Both the position numbers and the translations under genes were made by a program. Below the pieces are notes generated by a model. It saw only the letters and a list, made by a program, of their open reading frames with translations. It did not search any database and had not been told where the DNA came from. Of a DNA stretch of 64,000 bases, positions 33,591 to 42,423 are shown one piece after another; position 1 is the stretch's first letter; each line of letters starts with the position of its first letter. The stretch spans positions 1-64,000 of the forward strand of contig NZ_ATXU01000011.1 in NCBI RefSeq assembly GCF_000421845.1. The letters are read 5' to 3'. Origin of the DNA: Leucobacter chironomi DSM 19883. Lineage in GTDB: Bacteria; Actinomycetota; Actinomycetes; Actinomycetales; Microbacteriaceae.

Positions 33591-34817
33591 TCACTCCTGG
33601 GTGATCAGCCACTCCCGGGCACCGAAGTCGGCCGCGCCCATCGCGTTGGCCGTGGCGCGCGTGCGCTCCAGCACCCCCGCGTCGATCTCGGGCGACTGGC
33701 ACACGCCCTGCGGCTGATCCGGCATCACCGAGCACCACTTGTAGCGGCCGTCCTGCATGTTCGTGGCGGCATTCCAGGCGAGATCGTTGGTGACCCACGT
33801 GCCGTCGGCCTGCTTCGCGAACTGCACGCGCGCCATCAGGAACTCGTTGTTCACCCGTTGCGCGGGCGGCGCCGACTCGCTGATGGTGTTGCCGGTGCCG
33901 TACAGGATCCACTTGCCGTTGTAGCTCTCGAAGGGCTGCACCGAGTGGGAGTGATGCTGGTAGACGAAGTCGAACTGGCCGCTGTCGTGCAGCTGGTGCG
34001 CGAGTTCGATCTGACCCCCCGTGGGCTCCGACCAGTACTCCTCGCCGATGTGCTGCACGCCGATCACGATCTCCGCGCCCATCTCGCGGGCCTTCTGGGC
34101 TTTCGCGATGGCGCGCTCGGGGTCGACCCGCGGCTCCTGCTCCCGGTAGTCGACCTGCCACTCGTAGTCGGCGTAGAGCCCGTTGAGCGAGAACGTCGAG
34201 GTGATGATCGCGATCTTCACGCCGTTCGCCTCGACGATGAGCGGCACGTCGCGCTCCCCCTCGGCCCGGTACGAGCCGGTGTGGGCGATGCCCGCCTGGT
34301 CGAGCACGTCGAGCGTGCGCACGAGACCCTCGGTGCCCTGGTCGACGGTGTGGTTCGACGCCGTCGTGCACACGTCGTAGCCGATGTTCTTCACCGCGGC
34401 CGCGAGCTCGGGCGGTGTGCTGAACGCCGGGTAGCCGGCGTAGGGGCCGCCGACCGGCGCCAGCGGAGTCTCCATCTGGCAGATCGCCAGGTCGGAACGA
34501 TCGAGATAGGCGCGCTGCCCTTCGAGCAGCGGCACGAAGTCGAAGTTCTGCCCCGCCTCGTTGGTGGGGATCGCGTACTGGCTCCAGAGGCCCTCGTGGA
34601 AGAGCAGGTCGCCCGACACCGCCACGCTGACGCAGTGGTCGGTGGGGCAGACGGGGCCGACGCCGGGCTGCGGCTCGGGGGTCGGTTCGGGCTCAGGCGT
34701 CGCCGTCGGCTCGGGGGCCGCGACCGGGGCCTCCTCCGGCTCGGGGGCGCACCCCACCATTCCGATGCCGCCCGCGATCACCGCAAGCGCCGCCCCGAAC
34801 ACCGCGATCCGTCTCAT
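33591..34817 (-). CDS. CapA family lipoprotein (PGA-synthesis-type phosphoesterase fold)
   Basis: This protein of about 408 aa starts with a lipoprotein signal (Met-Arg-Arg, hydrophobic core, Met-Val-Gly-Cys with Cys near 23). A Pro/Glu/Thr-rich linker and a CapA metallophosphatase-like domain follow. Domain landmarks are Ser-Gly-Asp-Leu-Leu-Phe-His (first metal site), Gln-Met-Glu-Thr-Pro-Leu, Ala-Ser-Asn-His-Thr-Val-Asp (central motif) and Gln-His-His-Ser-His near 290. CapA-type proteins are linked to capsule or polyglutamate synthesis. It faces pstS across a shared promoter region of about 170 bp. The start could also be the ATG at 34835; a TAGCAT element lies around there. Confidence 0.8.
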   Translation of the reverse strand: MRRIAVFGAALAVIAGGIGMVGCAPEPEEAPVAAPEPTATPEPEPTPEPQPGVGPVCPTDHCVSVAVSGDLLFHEGLWSQYAIPTNEAGQNFDFVPLLEGQRAYLDRSDLAICQMETPLAPVGGPYAGYPAFSTPPELAAAVKNIGYDVCTTASNHTVDQGTEGLVRTLDVLDQAGIAHTGSYRAEGERDVPLIVEANGVKIAIITSTFSLNGLYADYEWQVDYREQEPRVDPERAIAKAQKAREMGAEIVIGVQHIGEEYWSEPTGGQIELAHQLHDSGQFDFVYQHHSHSVQPFESYNGKWILYGTGNTISESAPPAQRVNNEFLMARVQFAKQADGTWVTNDLAWNAATNMQDGRYKWCSVMPDQPQGVCQSPEIDAGVLERTRATANAMGAADFGAREWLITQE

Positions 34818-34873
34818 CCCAATCACGCGCACCATGCTACATCGCGCGACGCGTCCGGCCGGGAGCACTGCGA

Positions 34874-34928
34874 GTTCACCCGCTGTTCACCTGCTGGCAG
34901 ACCCCGGGACACGAAGCGTCCCTAGCGT
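34874..34928 (+). promoter_or_regulatory. PHO-box repeats and -10 of the pst operon
   Basis: Two adjacent 11-bp direct repeats, GTTCACCCGCT (34874-34884) and GTTCACCTGCT (34885-34895), match the PhoP-binding direct-repeat units known from Streptomyces. A degenerate third unit follows. TAGCGT (34923-34928) is placed as the -10, so the last repeat lies next to the -35 region, as expected for activation by PhoP under phosphate limitation. Confidence 0.75.
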
Positions 34929-34989
34929 AGAGGTTGTGGCCGCTCGCGGTCATCCCCTCACGTCAGATCGAGATTGGAACCTACTCGCC

Positions 34990-36084
34990 GTGAAGCTTTC
35001 AGCATTCGCAAAGGTCGCCGCCATCGGCGGCATCGCCGCGCTCACCCTCACCTCGTGCGCCGCGAACGAGGGCGCACCGGCCGAGGGCGATGCCCAGGCC
35101 TCGTCGCTCTCCGGCACCCTTGTGGGCGGCGGCGCCTCGTCGCAGGGCTCGGCCCAGGAGGCCTGGGTCGCCGGCTTCCAGACCGCGCACGCCGACGTCA
35201 CCGTGAACTATGACCCCGCCGGGTCCGGCGCGGGCCGCGAGACCTTCCAGCAGGGCGCCTCCGCCTTCGCGGGCAGCGATCGTGCCTTCAAGACCGACGA
35301 GATCACCGCCGGCCCCTTCGACAGCTGCGCCACCGACGCGCTCGTAGAGTTCCCCGCCTACATCTCGCCCATCGCGATCATCTTCAACGTCGACGGCGTC
35401 GACTCGCTGAACCTCGACGCGGCCACCGTCGCGCAGATCTTCAACGGCTCGATCACCAAGTGGAACGATCCCGCCATCGCCGGCCAGAACCCGGACGCGA
35501 CGCTGCCGGATCTGAACATCACCGCCGTGCACCGCTCCGACGAGTCGGGCACGACCGGCAACTTCACCGAGTATCTCGCCGCAGCGGCGTCCGCCGACTG
35601 GACCGTGGGCTCGATCGAGAGCTGGCCGACCGAGTTCGGCGGCGAGGGCGCCCAGGGCACCTCGGGCGTCGTGGAGGCCGTCTCCAACGGCGTCGGCACC
35701 ATCGGCTACGCCGACGCGTCGCGCGCCGAGGGCCTCGGCACCGTCGCGATCAAGGTCGGCGAGGAGTACGTCGAGTACTCCCCCGAGGCCGCCGCCGCGA
35801 TCGTCGACGCCTCCACCGTCGAGGAGGGCCGTGGCGAGCACGACATCGCGATCAAGCTCGACCGCACCAGCACCGCCGAGGGCGTCTACCCGATCGTGCT
35901 CGTCAGCTACCTCATCGGCTGCGAGGAGTACCAGGACTCGGCCAACGCCGAGCTCGTCAAGGAGTACTTCGGCTACATCGTCAGCGAGGAGGGCCAGAAG
36001 CTCGCGGCCGAGGCCGCCGGCAGCGCCCCCATCTCGGCGGATCTGCGCAGCAAGATCGAGCCGGCGATCGCGGCCATCAAGTAA
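34990..36084 (+). CDS. pstS: Phosphate ABC transporter, substrate-binding lipoprotein PstS
   Basis: This 364-aa lipoprotein binds phosphate outside the membrane for the Pst importer. The signal ends in Leu-Thr-Ser-Cys (Cys 23). The mature protein has the phosphate-binding stretches Gly-Gly-Gly-Ala-Ser-Ser-Gln (near residue 50) and Ser-Asp-Glu-Ser-Gly-Thr-Thr (near 180), and Tyr-Asp-Pro-Ala-Gly-Ser-Gly-Ala-Gly-Arg. The start is the GTG at 34990; earlier in-frame codons would overlap the divergent capA gene and the PHO box. A hairpin separates it from pstC. Confidence 0.94.
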   Translation: MKLSAFAKVAAIGGIAALTLTSCAANEGAPAEGDAQASSLSGTLVGGGASSQGSAQEAWVAGFQTAHADVTVNYDPAGSGAGRETFQQGASAFAGSDRAFKTDEITAGPFDSCATDALVEFPAYISPIAIIFNVDGVDSLNLDAATVAQIFNGSITKWNDPAIAGQNPDATLPDLNITAVHRSDESGTTGNFTEYLAAAASADWTVGSIESWPTEFGGEGAQGTSGVVEAVSNGVGTIGYADASRAEGLGTVAIKVGEEYVEYSPEAAAAIVDASTVEEGRGEHDIAIKLDRTSTAEGVYPIVLVSYLIGCEEYQDSANAELVKEYFGYIVSEEGQKLAAEAAGSAPISADLRSKIEPAIAAIK

Positions 36085-36134
36085 CGCTCTCCCCGTGTCA
36101 GGCTGGAGGGAGTCGTCGGCCTGCGCGAACACCG

Positions 36135-36169
36135 GCGAGTCGCAGGATCCGCGTGATCCTGCGACTCGC
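36135..36169 (+). terminator. Hairpin between pstS and pstC
   Basis: A perfect 15-bp stem (36135-36149 with 36155-36169) with a 5-nt loop lies in the 149-bp gap. An outer CACCGG/CCGGTG pair extends it. Without a T-run it may be a partial terminator or a 3' stabiliser, giving more PstS than permease. Confidence 0.65.
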
Positions 36170-36233
36170 TCCTCGCGCGGCCGGTGCTCCCCGGCCCGAT
36201 CCCTCTCCCGCACACCCCGATCCAGGAGCCCGA

Positions 36234-37172
36234 GTGACCTCCACCTCCGCCACGTCCAAGCCTGTGCTGAGCCTCGGCGACCGCATCTTCTCGCGCTCCG
36301 CGGTCTTCGCCGGCAGCATGATCCTCGTCACCCTGGCGGCGGTCGCGATCTTCCTGATCGTGCAGAGCCTGCCCGCCTTCGTCGCGACGAACGAGTCCGC
36401 CTCGCTGCTGCCCGACAACTTCTGGTCGTACGTGTGGCCGCTCATCTTCGGCACGGTCTGGGCCGCGGTGCTGGCACTGCTCATCTCGCTGCCGCTGGCG
36501 ATCGGGATCGCGCTCTTCATCTCCCACTACGCGCCCCGCAAGGTCTCCGCGGTGCTCGGCTACATCGTCGACCTGCTCGCCGCCGTGCCGAGCGTCGTCT
36601 TCGGCCTGTGGGGCATCGGCGTGCTCGCCCCCGCAGCGCAGCCCGTCTTCGTCTGGCTCAACACCTACCTGGGCTGGATCCCCTTCTTCGGCGGCACCGT
36701 CTCGGGCACGGGCCGCACGATCCTCACCGCGGCGCTCGTGCTGGGCGTCATGGTGCTGCCGATCATGACGGCGATCTGCCGCGAGATCTTCCTGCAGGCC
36801 CCCGTGCTGCACGAGGAGGCGGCGCTCGCGCTCGGCGCGACCCGCTGGGAGATGATCCGCCTCGCCGTGCTGCCCTTCGGCCGCCCCGGCATCGTGTCGG
36901 CCGCGATGCTCGGCCTCGGCCGCGCCCTCGGCGAGACGATGGCGGTCGCGATGGTGCTCTCAGCGACCGGCCTCGTGAGCTTCCGCCTGCTCACCAGCGA
37001 GAACCCATCGACGATCGCCGCGAACATCGCGCTCTCCTTCCCCGAGGCCTACGGCGAGAACGTCAACGTGCTCATCGCCACCGGCCTCATCCTCTTCATC
37101 GTCACGTTCCTCGTCAACGCGGTCGCCCGCTGGATCGTGAGCCGCCGCGCCGAGTTCTCTGGAGCCAACTGA
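36234..37172 (+). CDS. pstC: Phosphate ABC transporter permease PstC
   Basis: This 312-aa membrane protein has about six helices. The permease loop has Glu-Glu-Ala-Ala-Leu-Ala-Leu-Gly-Ala-Thr near residue 200, and Gly-Glu-Thr-Met-Ala-Val-Ala-Met-Val follows. The GTG start is preceded by CCAGGAG at proper distance. The downstream pstA starts 2 nt after the stop. It pairs with PstA to form the membrane channel. Confidence 0.94.
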   Translation: MTSTSATSKPVLSLGDRIFSRSAVFAGSMILVTLAAVAIFLIVQSLPAFVATNESASLLPDNFWSYVWPLIFGTVWAAVLALLISLPLAIGIALFISHYAPRKVSAVLGYIVDLLAAVPSVVFGLWGIGVLAPAAQPVFVWLNTYLGWIPFFGGTVSGTGRTILTAALVLGVMVLPIMTAICREIFLQAPVLHEEAALALGATRWEMIRLAVLPFGRPGIVSAAMLGLGRALGETMAVAMVLSATGLVSFRLLTSENPSTIAANIALSFPEAYGENVNVLIATGLILFIVTFLVNAVARWIVSRRAEFSGAN

Positions 37173-37174
37173 TC

Positions 37175-38254
37175 ATGGCACTCACCGTCCGCCCCGTCTC
37201 GTCCGGCGCCGTGCTCACCGGCAACCGGCTGCCGAAGGCCGCGCCCTGGTTCATCCTCTTGGCGAGCCTCGTCGTGTCGCTCGCGCTCTTCGGGCTGCTG
37301 GCCGTCGCGAACGGCACCGAGTTCAACCTCGTCGGCGCCGTGCTCGTCGGCCTGATCCTGCATCTCGCGGTGACGACCACGATCTCCGCCACCGTCGAGG
37401 GCCGCCGTCAGGCCACCGACCGTTTCATCACGAACCTCGTCACGGGCGCGTTCCTGCTCGCCATGGTGCCGCTCATCTCCGTGGCGATCACGGTGGTGGG
37501 CAACGGCGTCGCGCGCCTCGACCCCGAGTTCTTCAACTCCTCGATGCGCAACGTCACGGGTGAGGGCGGCGGCGCGCTGCACGCGATGGTGGGCACGCTG
37601 CTGATCACCCTCGCGGCGACCATCATCTCGGTGCCGCTCGGGCTCATGACCTCCATCTACCTGGTCGAGTACGGCCGCGGTCGGCTCGCGAAGACCATCA
37701 CCTTCCTCGTCGACGTGATGACGGGCATCCCCTCGATCGTCGCCGGCCTCTTCGCCTACGCCGCCTTCGCGCTCTTCTTCGGGCCGGGCGTGCGCATGGG
37801 CATCATCGGCGCCGTGTCGCTGGCGGTGCTGATGATCCCGGTCGTCGTGCGATCGAGCGAGGAGATGCTGCGGCTCGTGCCCAACGAGCTGCGCGAGGCG
37901 TCGTACGCGCTCGGCGTCTCGAAGTGGCTGACGATCATGAAGGTGGTGCTGCCCACCTCCATCGCGGGCATCACCACCGGCATCATGCTGTCGATCTCCC
38001 GAGTCATCGGCGAGACCGCGCCGCTGCTCATCACCGCCGGATTCACGGCGAGCATGAACTACAACCTCTTCAACGACCGTATGCAGTCGCTGCCGGTGTA
38101 CGTGTACACGCAGTTCGCCAACCAGGGCAACCCGGCGTGGGCCTTCCTGGAGCGGGCGTGGGCCGCGGCCCTCGTGCTCATCCTCATCGTCATGGCGCTC
38201 AACCTCGTGGCCCGCTTCGTCGCGAAGAAGTTCTCGCCCAGCACCGGGCGCTGA
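37175..38254 (+). CDS. pstA: Phosphate ABC transporter permease PstA
   Basis: This 359-aa membrane protein has an extra N-terminal pair of helices (about residues 22-66) before the usual PstA core. The core contains [10 protein letters not shown] near 185, and the Glu-Ala-Ser-Tyr-Ala-Leu-Gly-Val-Ser loop that touches the ATPase near 245. Gly-Glu-Thr-Ala-Pro-Leu-Leu follows. It is the partner of PstC. Confidence 0.94.
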   Translation: MALTVRPVSSGAVLTGNRLPKAAPWFILLASLVVSLALFGLLAVANGTEFNLVGAVLVGLILHLAVTTTISATVEGRRQATDRFITNLVTGAFLLAMVPLISVAITVVGNGVARLDPEFFNSSMRNVTGEGGGALHAMVGTLLITLAATIISVPLGLMTSIYLVEYGRGRLAKTITFLVDVMTGIPSIVAGLFAYAAFALFFGPGVRMGIIGAVSLAVLMIPVVVRSSEEMLRLVPNELREASYALGVSKWLTIMKVVLPTSIAGITTGIMLSISRVIGETAPLLITAGFTASMNYNLFNDRMQSLPVYVYTQFANQGNPAWAFLERAWAAALVLILIVMALNLVARFVAKKFSPSTGR

Positions 38255-38304
38255 CCGGCACCCGCCCCAGTCTTACTCCACCGTCTCAGAACCAAGGGAA
38301 CGCA

Positions 38305-39084
38305 ATGTCCAAGCGCATCGAAGTCAACGATCTCAACGTCTACTACGGCAGCTTCCTCGCTGTCGAGGGCGTCTCCATCAACATCGAGCCGCGCAGCGTC
38401 ACCGCATTCATCGGCCCCTCGGGCTGCGGCAAGTCGACCTTCCTGCGCACTCTCAACCGCATGCACGAGGTGATCCCGGGCGCCCGCGTCGAGGGAGAGG
38501 TGCTGCTCGACGGCGACGATCTCTACGGCCCGGGCGTCGATCCGGTGCTGGTGCGGCGCCAGGTGGGCATGGTGTTCCAGCGCCCCAACCCGTTCCCCAC
38601 GATGTCGATCCGCGAGAATGTGCTGGCCGGCGTGAATCTCAACAACCGCCGCATCTCGAAGAGCGATGCCGACGACCTGGTGGAGCGCTCGCTGCAGGGC
38701 GCCAACCTGTGGAACGAGGTGAAGGATCGCCTCGACAAGCCCGGCTCGGGGTTGTCGGGCGGTCAGCAGCAGCGTCTCTGCATCGCCCGCGCCATCGCGG
38801 TCTCCCCCGAGGTACTGCTCATGGACGAGCCCTGCTCGGCGCTCGACCCGATCTCGACGCTCGCCATCGAGGATCTGATCGACGAGCTGAAGCAGGAGTA
38901 CACGATCGTGATCGTGACCCACAACATGCAGCAGGCGTCTCGCGTCTCGGATCGCACCGCCTTCTTCAACATCGCCGGCACCGGCAAGCCGGGCAAGCTC
39001 ATCGAGTACGACGACACCTCGAAGATCTTCTCGACCCCCTCTGTGAAGGCCACCGAGGACTACGTCTCGGGCCGCTTCGGGTAA
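38305..39084 (+). CDS. pstB: Phosphate ABC transporter ATP-binding protein PstB
   Basis: This 259-aa ATPase of the Pst importer has Walker A GPSGCGKS, signature LSGGQQQR and Walker [15 protein letters not shown], the form special to PstB. AAGGGA precedes the ATG. It is the last gene of the pst operon, and no phoU is found next to it. Confidence 0.96.
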   Translation: MSKRIEVNDLNVYYGSFLAVEGVSINIEPRSVTAFIGPSGCGKSTFLRTLNRMHEVIPGARVEGEVLLDGDDLYGPGVDPVLVRRQVGMVFQRPNPFPTMSIRENVLAGVNLNNRRISKSDADDLVERSLQGANLWNEVKDRLDKPGSGLSGGQQQRLCIARAIAVSPEVLLMDEPCSALDPISTLAIEDLIDELKQEYTIVIVTHNMQQASRVSDRTAFFNIAGTGKPGKLIEYDDTSKIFSTPSVKATEDYVSGRFG

Positions 39085-39139
39085 GCCGCGCTCGGCCAGC
39101 GCGTGACACCGGGCCACGGGGAGCCAGGGGCGGTCAGCG

Positions 39140-39391
39140 TTATACCTCACGCCGATGCGCCGCACGGACTACTGTGACAAGCAGCTGAGAGTCGATCACC
39201 TCGTAGATGACTCGGTAGTCTCCGACGCGAATACGCCACGCCAGATCTTCACCGACGAGTTTCTTCGCCCCGTGCGGGCGCGGGTCGTCTTGCAGATCTT
39301 CGATCGCGTCGAGCAACCGCTCACGCGCGGGGCGCTGCAGCTTCCGAATCTGCTTCGCGGCCGCCGAGGTGAACTCGACCTCGTAGCTCAC
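39140..39391 (-). CDS. RelE/ParE-family toxin (YoeB/RelE type)
   Basis: This is an 83-aa protein with the RelE fold pattern: Tyr-Glu-Val-Glu-Phe-Thr at the start, a helix with Lys-Gln-Ile-Arg-Lys-Leu, Asp-Pro-Arg-Pro-His-Gly-Ala-Lys-Lys-Leu, Trp-Arg-Ile-Arg-Val-Gly-Asp-Tyr-Arg-Val-Ile-Tyr-Glu and a C-terminal Ala-His-Arg-Arg-Glu-Val. Arg and Lys residues that cut mRNA on the ribosome in this family are present. It overlaps the end of the antitoxin gene by 4 nt, which couples their expression. Confidence 0.9.
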   Translation of the reverse strand: MSYEVEFTSAAAKQIRKLQRPARERLLDAIEDLQDDPRPHGAKKLVGEDLAWRIRVGDYRVIYEVIDSQLLVTVVRAAHRREV

Positions 39392-39651
39392 GCAGAGAGC
39401 CCACTGCGAAGCTCGGCGAGGGTCACACGCGCGCCGTCATCGGCTGCCTTCGCATCACGGTACGCGGCAACATCCTGGCTCATCTCAAGCGCTTCGAGCA
39501 GTTCAAGATCTTCGACACTGACGACGACGGCGGCGAGCTTCCCGTTCCGGGTCACGCCGATTCGCTCGTGCGCGTACATGGCACGGCCGAGAACGTCTGA
39601 GAGTTGCCCCCGCAGCTCACGGGTGCTGACTTCACGCGAGATTGTTTCCAT
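39388..39651 (-). CDS. Phd/YefM-family antitoxin
   Basis: This is an 87-aa antitoxin. The N-terminal DNA-binding part has Ser-Thr-Arg-Glu-Leu-Arg-Gly-Gln-Leu-Ser-Asp-Val-Leu and Arg-Ile-Gly-Val-Thr-Arg-Asn-Gly-Lys-Leu-Ala-Ala-Val-Val-Val, typical of Phd/YefM. The acidic helix Glu-Asp-Leu-Glu-Leu-Leu-Glu-Ala-Leu would bind the toxin. A TAAAGT element lies exactly 6 nt before the ATG, and a palindromic operator lies just upstream. Confidence 0.9.
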   Translation of the reverse strand: METISREVSTRELRGQLSDVLGRAMYAHERIGVTRNGKLAAVVVSVEDLELLEALEMSQDVAAYRDAKAADDGARVTLAELRSGLSA

Positions 39652-39657
39652 ACCTCA

Positions 39658-39685
39658 ACTTTAGCAATTGTGTACACAGATGCAA
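39658..39685 (-). promoter_or_regulatory. Toxin-antitoxin promoter with palindromic operator
   Basis: Read on the minus strand, TTGCAT (39680-39685) and TAAAGT (39658-39663) form a promoter with a 16-bp spacer. The perfect palindrome TGTGTACACA (39669-39678) lies inside the spacer, where a bound antitoxin would block RNA polymerase. Self-repression of this kind is standard for YefM systems. Confidence 0.7.
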
Positions 39686-39805
39686 CTGCATCACATCGAG
39701 AACCTGAGCGGCCGGAGCCGCCTCTGAGCGAGGCCCCACATGCACCAGCACCTCGGCACACCTCGCAACGGCACCCCACGGCGATCCGATAGGCTATCCG
39801 AGTCC

Positions 39806-39880
39806 GCCCCTATAGCTCAGCGGTAGAGCTACGGACTTTTAATCCGCAGGTCGTAGGTTCGATCCCTACTGGGGGCACCA
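39806..39880 (+). tRNA. tRNA-Lys (TTT)
   Basis: The sequence folds with acceptor stem GCCCCTA/TGGGGGC, a D-arm, an anticodon loop CTTTTAA (anticodon TTT), T-arm GTAGGTTCGATCCCTAC, discriminator A and an encoded CCA. TAGGCT (39790-39795) is a likely -10. Confidence 0.95.
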
Positions 39881-39885
39881 CCGCA

Positions 39886-41299
39886 TCAGACGCTTCGCCG
39901 AGTTCGGCGACGCACCAGCAGCAGGCCACCGATGAGCAGCGCTCCGGCCGCGAGCAGCAGCCCCGACGAGTCCGCGCCGGTGCTGGCGAGCCGCGCACTG
40001 CCGGAGGCGGCCCCGGGGCCACCGGCCGCGGGGCCACCGGGCTCGTCAGTGCTCGCCGTCGGCACGGTCAGGTCGATCCTGAACGCCTGATCGGCGAACT
40101 GCCCGACCCTGTCGGTGGCCCTCACGATGAGCTCGTACTGCGTGTTCACCGCCAGCCCTCGCGTGTCGACGGTGACGATCCCGGCGTCGTCGACGGTGGC
40201 CGGGCCCGTCGCGAGCAGCATCGAGAATGCCGAGAACTGCGGCCCCGCGCCGGCGGGGCTCGGTGCAACCGTCTTCGGGAGCGCCGTCGGCTGCTGCAGC
40301 ACGATGGAGGCGCCGGTCTCGGGCAGATTGCCCGGGAGGAGCGCTCCGGCGTCGAACCGCAGCAGGTCGCCGACTCTGGCGGCCCTGCTGACGACGTTCG
40401 GCTCGGTGTGAGCGAAGACCGGCTTCGGCAGCACTGTGATCGTCGCGGTGCCCGTGTCGGTGCCGCCCCTTGCCCTCGCCGCCCGAGCCGCCGAGCAGGT
40501 CCAGCACGAACGCCGCGTCGGGCTGTTCCATCGCGATGTCGGGGGCCACTGCACCCGCGTACGCTTCGAAGCGGACATCGACAGTCTCTGACTGCCCGAC
40601 CTTGTCGGTGACCTGCACGGTGACGCTGTCGATCGTGCCGAGCGGCATGCCGGCCGGGGCGGTGTAGGTGACCACTCCCTGCTCGCTCACTGTCGCCGTG
40701 CCGAGGCTCGGCGGTGCGACGATGCTGTAGCCGCCGGTGGCCGGGATCGCCAGATTGTTCAAGACCTGTACCGCCGACGTCGCGCTCCCGCCGACCGGCA
40801 CGTCGCGCACGAGCGTCGGCGCGGTGATGACCGGAGCCCGCAGCACCCGGACGTTGATCTGCGCCGTTGCGGGACCGTTGTCGTCGGTGACCGTGTAGGG
40901 GGCGGGGAAGCTGTAGCCGTTGTCTGTAGCTGTCCAGATCTTCACGGGAGGAGTGAAGGTGGCGCCTGTGGCGTCGAACGAGACCGCGGCGTTGCCGGGG
41001 TTCGCGGACACACTGGTGAGGCGCGGGTTCACGCCTCGGGCATGGTCCGGGAGAACCTCCGCGCGAGTGCTCGTGCTCCCGTCGCCGTAGGGGATGTCGA
41101 CACTGAAGGTGTCGGCCTCCGCGGTGCCCTTGATCGTGAAGGTCAGCGGCTGAAACGTCTCGCCCGACTGACCGTACTTGTCGGTGGCGAGGATCCGCAC
41201 CGACTCGATGCTGTTGGGCACGGCGTTCGCGGGGGGCCGAGGTCGATGGTCGGGCCGCGGGCGACACAGCCTGGGCGGGCGCGGCGATCCCGAGGAGTG
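39886..41299 (-). pseudogene. Cell-wall-anchored Ig-like repeat protein, two frameshifts
   Basis: The minus strand encodes a secreted, beta-rich repeat protein that is split by frame changes. One frame holds a likely signal-peptide end (Ile-Ala-Ala-Pro-Ala-Gln-Ala, near 41285). A second holds Ig-like repeats (Thr-Asp-Lys-Tyr-Gly-Gln and Thr-Asp-Lys-Val-Gly-Gln motifs). The third holds the last repeat (Thr-Asp-Arg-Val-Gly-Gln) and the tail. The tail has Leu-Ala-Ser-Thr-Gly, a membrane helix and Arg-Arg-Arg-Thr-Arg-Arg, a class-E sortase signal. Removing one base from the C6 run near 41226 and one from the G4 run near 40477 (plus-strand numbering) restores the frames. The true 5' end is not clear; it may be truncated. 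It could be a real pseudogene or sequencing error. Confidence 0.7.
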
Positions 41300-41393
41300 T
41301 ACCAGCGCAGGTTCTCTCGCAAGAACCCCGTAAGCAACGATTTTACCGGGCATTCCCGAGCGCAGGATCCACGTGCGGGCACCGCCCGCGGCG

Positions 41394-41442
41394 TAGACTC
41401 GCGAGGCGCGCGGGATCCGCAGCCCGGATACCGCGCGCCTCG
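41394..41442 (+). promoter_or_regulatory. Promoter and leader hairpin of the 41457 gene
   Basis: TAGACT (41394-41399) is a likely -10. A perfect 12-bp inverted repeat (41402-41413 with 41431-41442) follows and ends 4 nt before GAGGAG, the ribosome site of the next gene. The hairpin would form in the 5' leader. Confidence 0.55.
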
Positions 41443-41456
41443 ACCCGAGGAGATAC

Positions 41457-42089
41457 GTGACCCGAGACCACCAGCGCCCCGTGCTGCAGCCCACCGCTGA
41501 CTTCGACTGGATCATCGGATCCGACGAACCCGGCGCCGCGCACCGCATCGCCCAGCAGACCTCGTGGGCGCTGCTCGACCGGGTGCGAGCGGGCGCAGAC
41601 CCCTCCGTGGTCGAGCGCGTGGTGGGGCTGGCGTCCTCCGGCCCGGGCATCGACGACATCGCCGAGCTGTGGGCGCAGGAGGGCACGCACTCCCTCGCGG
41701 GCGTGCTGTGGCGGCTTTACCTGCTGCGGCGGGTGGTGGCCGGCGACGCCGAGGGCTCGGCGGACCTCTTCCGACGCGGATCGGCCGCGGCGGCGACCAT
41801 CGACCCCGTGGTCGCCGGGGCGGCCGAGCCCGTCACCCCGGTGTCGATCGGCGAACTCTGCGACACGATCCTGCGCGGGGCGTTCGTGGGTGATCTCGGG
41901 GCCGCCCTCGACCGGGCCGCGAGCTACTGCCGCGTGATGGCGCTCGGCGCTGCCGACCTCGCCGACACGCGCGACACCCACGACGAGACCCACGCCGGGC
42001 AGCTCACCACCCGCGCGCTGCGCTACTCGAAGATGGCGCAGGAGCTCCACGCCGGGGCCCGCCGCTGGCGCGACGGCTCCCTCGCCTGA
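41457..42089 (+). CDS. Hypothetical helical protein (210 aa)
   Basis: This is a soluble, mostly alpha-helical protein with Ala/Leu/Asp-rich helices and no signal or membrane segment. Notable parts are Phe-Asp-Trp-Ile-Ile-Gly-Ser-Asp-Glu near residue 16, and a central Glu-Leu-Trp-Ala-Gln-Glu-Gly-Thr-His-Ser-Leu-Ala-Gly-Val-Leu-Trp-Arg-Leu. I do not recognise the family. The GTG start is chosen because GAGGAG lies 6 nt upstream. Confidence 0.7.
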   Translation: MTRDHQRPVLQPTADFDWIIGSDEPGAAHRIAQQTSWALLDRVRAGADPSVVERVVGLASSGPGIDDIAELWAQEGTHSLAGVLWRLYLLRRVVAGDAEGSADLFRRGSAAAATIDPVVAGAAEPVTPVSIGELCDTILRGAFVGDLGAALDRAASYCRVMALGAADLADTRDTHDETHAGQLTTRALRYSKMAQELHAGARRWRDGSLA

Positions 42090-42117
42090 CCGAATCCGCT
42101 GCGTTAGACTGGTGCCG

Positions 42118-42149
42118 CCGGGCCGCAGTAACCCCGGGCTCCAATTTTT
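42118..42149 (+). terminator. Weak terminator with T5 tail
   Basis: CCGGG (42118-42122) pairs with CCCGG (42133-42137), and TTTTT follows at 42145-42149. It probably ends the 41457 transcript. TAGACT (42105-42110) just before it could also start a short RNA here. The rest of the gap to 42423 is GC-rich and shows only a GATACT element (42301-42306) likely to serve the SDR gene. Confidence 0.4.
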
Positions 42150-42423
42150 GCCGCTCCGAGCGGCCTTCCGCCGAGAGGCGTTTCTGCGGTCCGGTTCTTT
42201 CATGCCCGGCGCACCGAGCCCGGCGTCTCGTTGCACGCCCGACGCCCGGCCCTCGCGTTCGGCCCGCACGCGCGGCGGTTGTCCGATCCGCCGGCCGGCG
42301 TGATACTGGAGCCGTGGACGGCGTCGACGTGCACCCGGGCCAGGCCGTTCCACCGGCGCGCACCGGCACTCCGGTGCGGCCCGGCGCCTCGCGCGCGGGG
42401 CGATTCCCCGGAAAGGAACCACC

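Noticed and set aside
39806-39880. tRNA-Lys as an integration site of a mobile element
   Set aside because: No second copy of the tRNA 3' end, no integrase and no phage-like genes are seen in the window.
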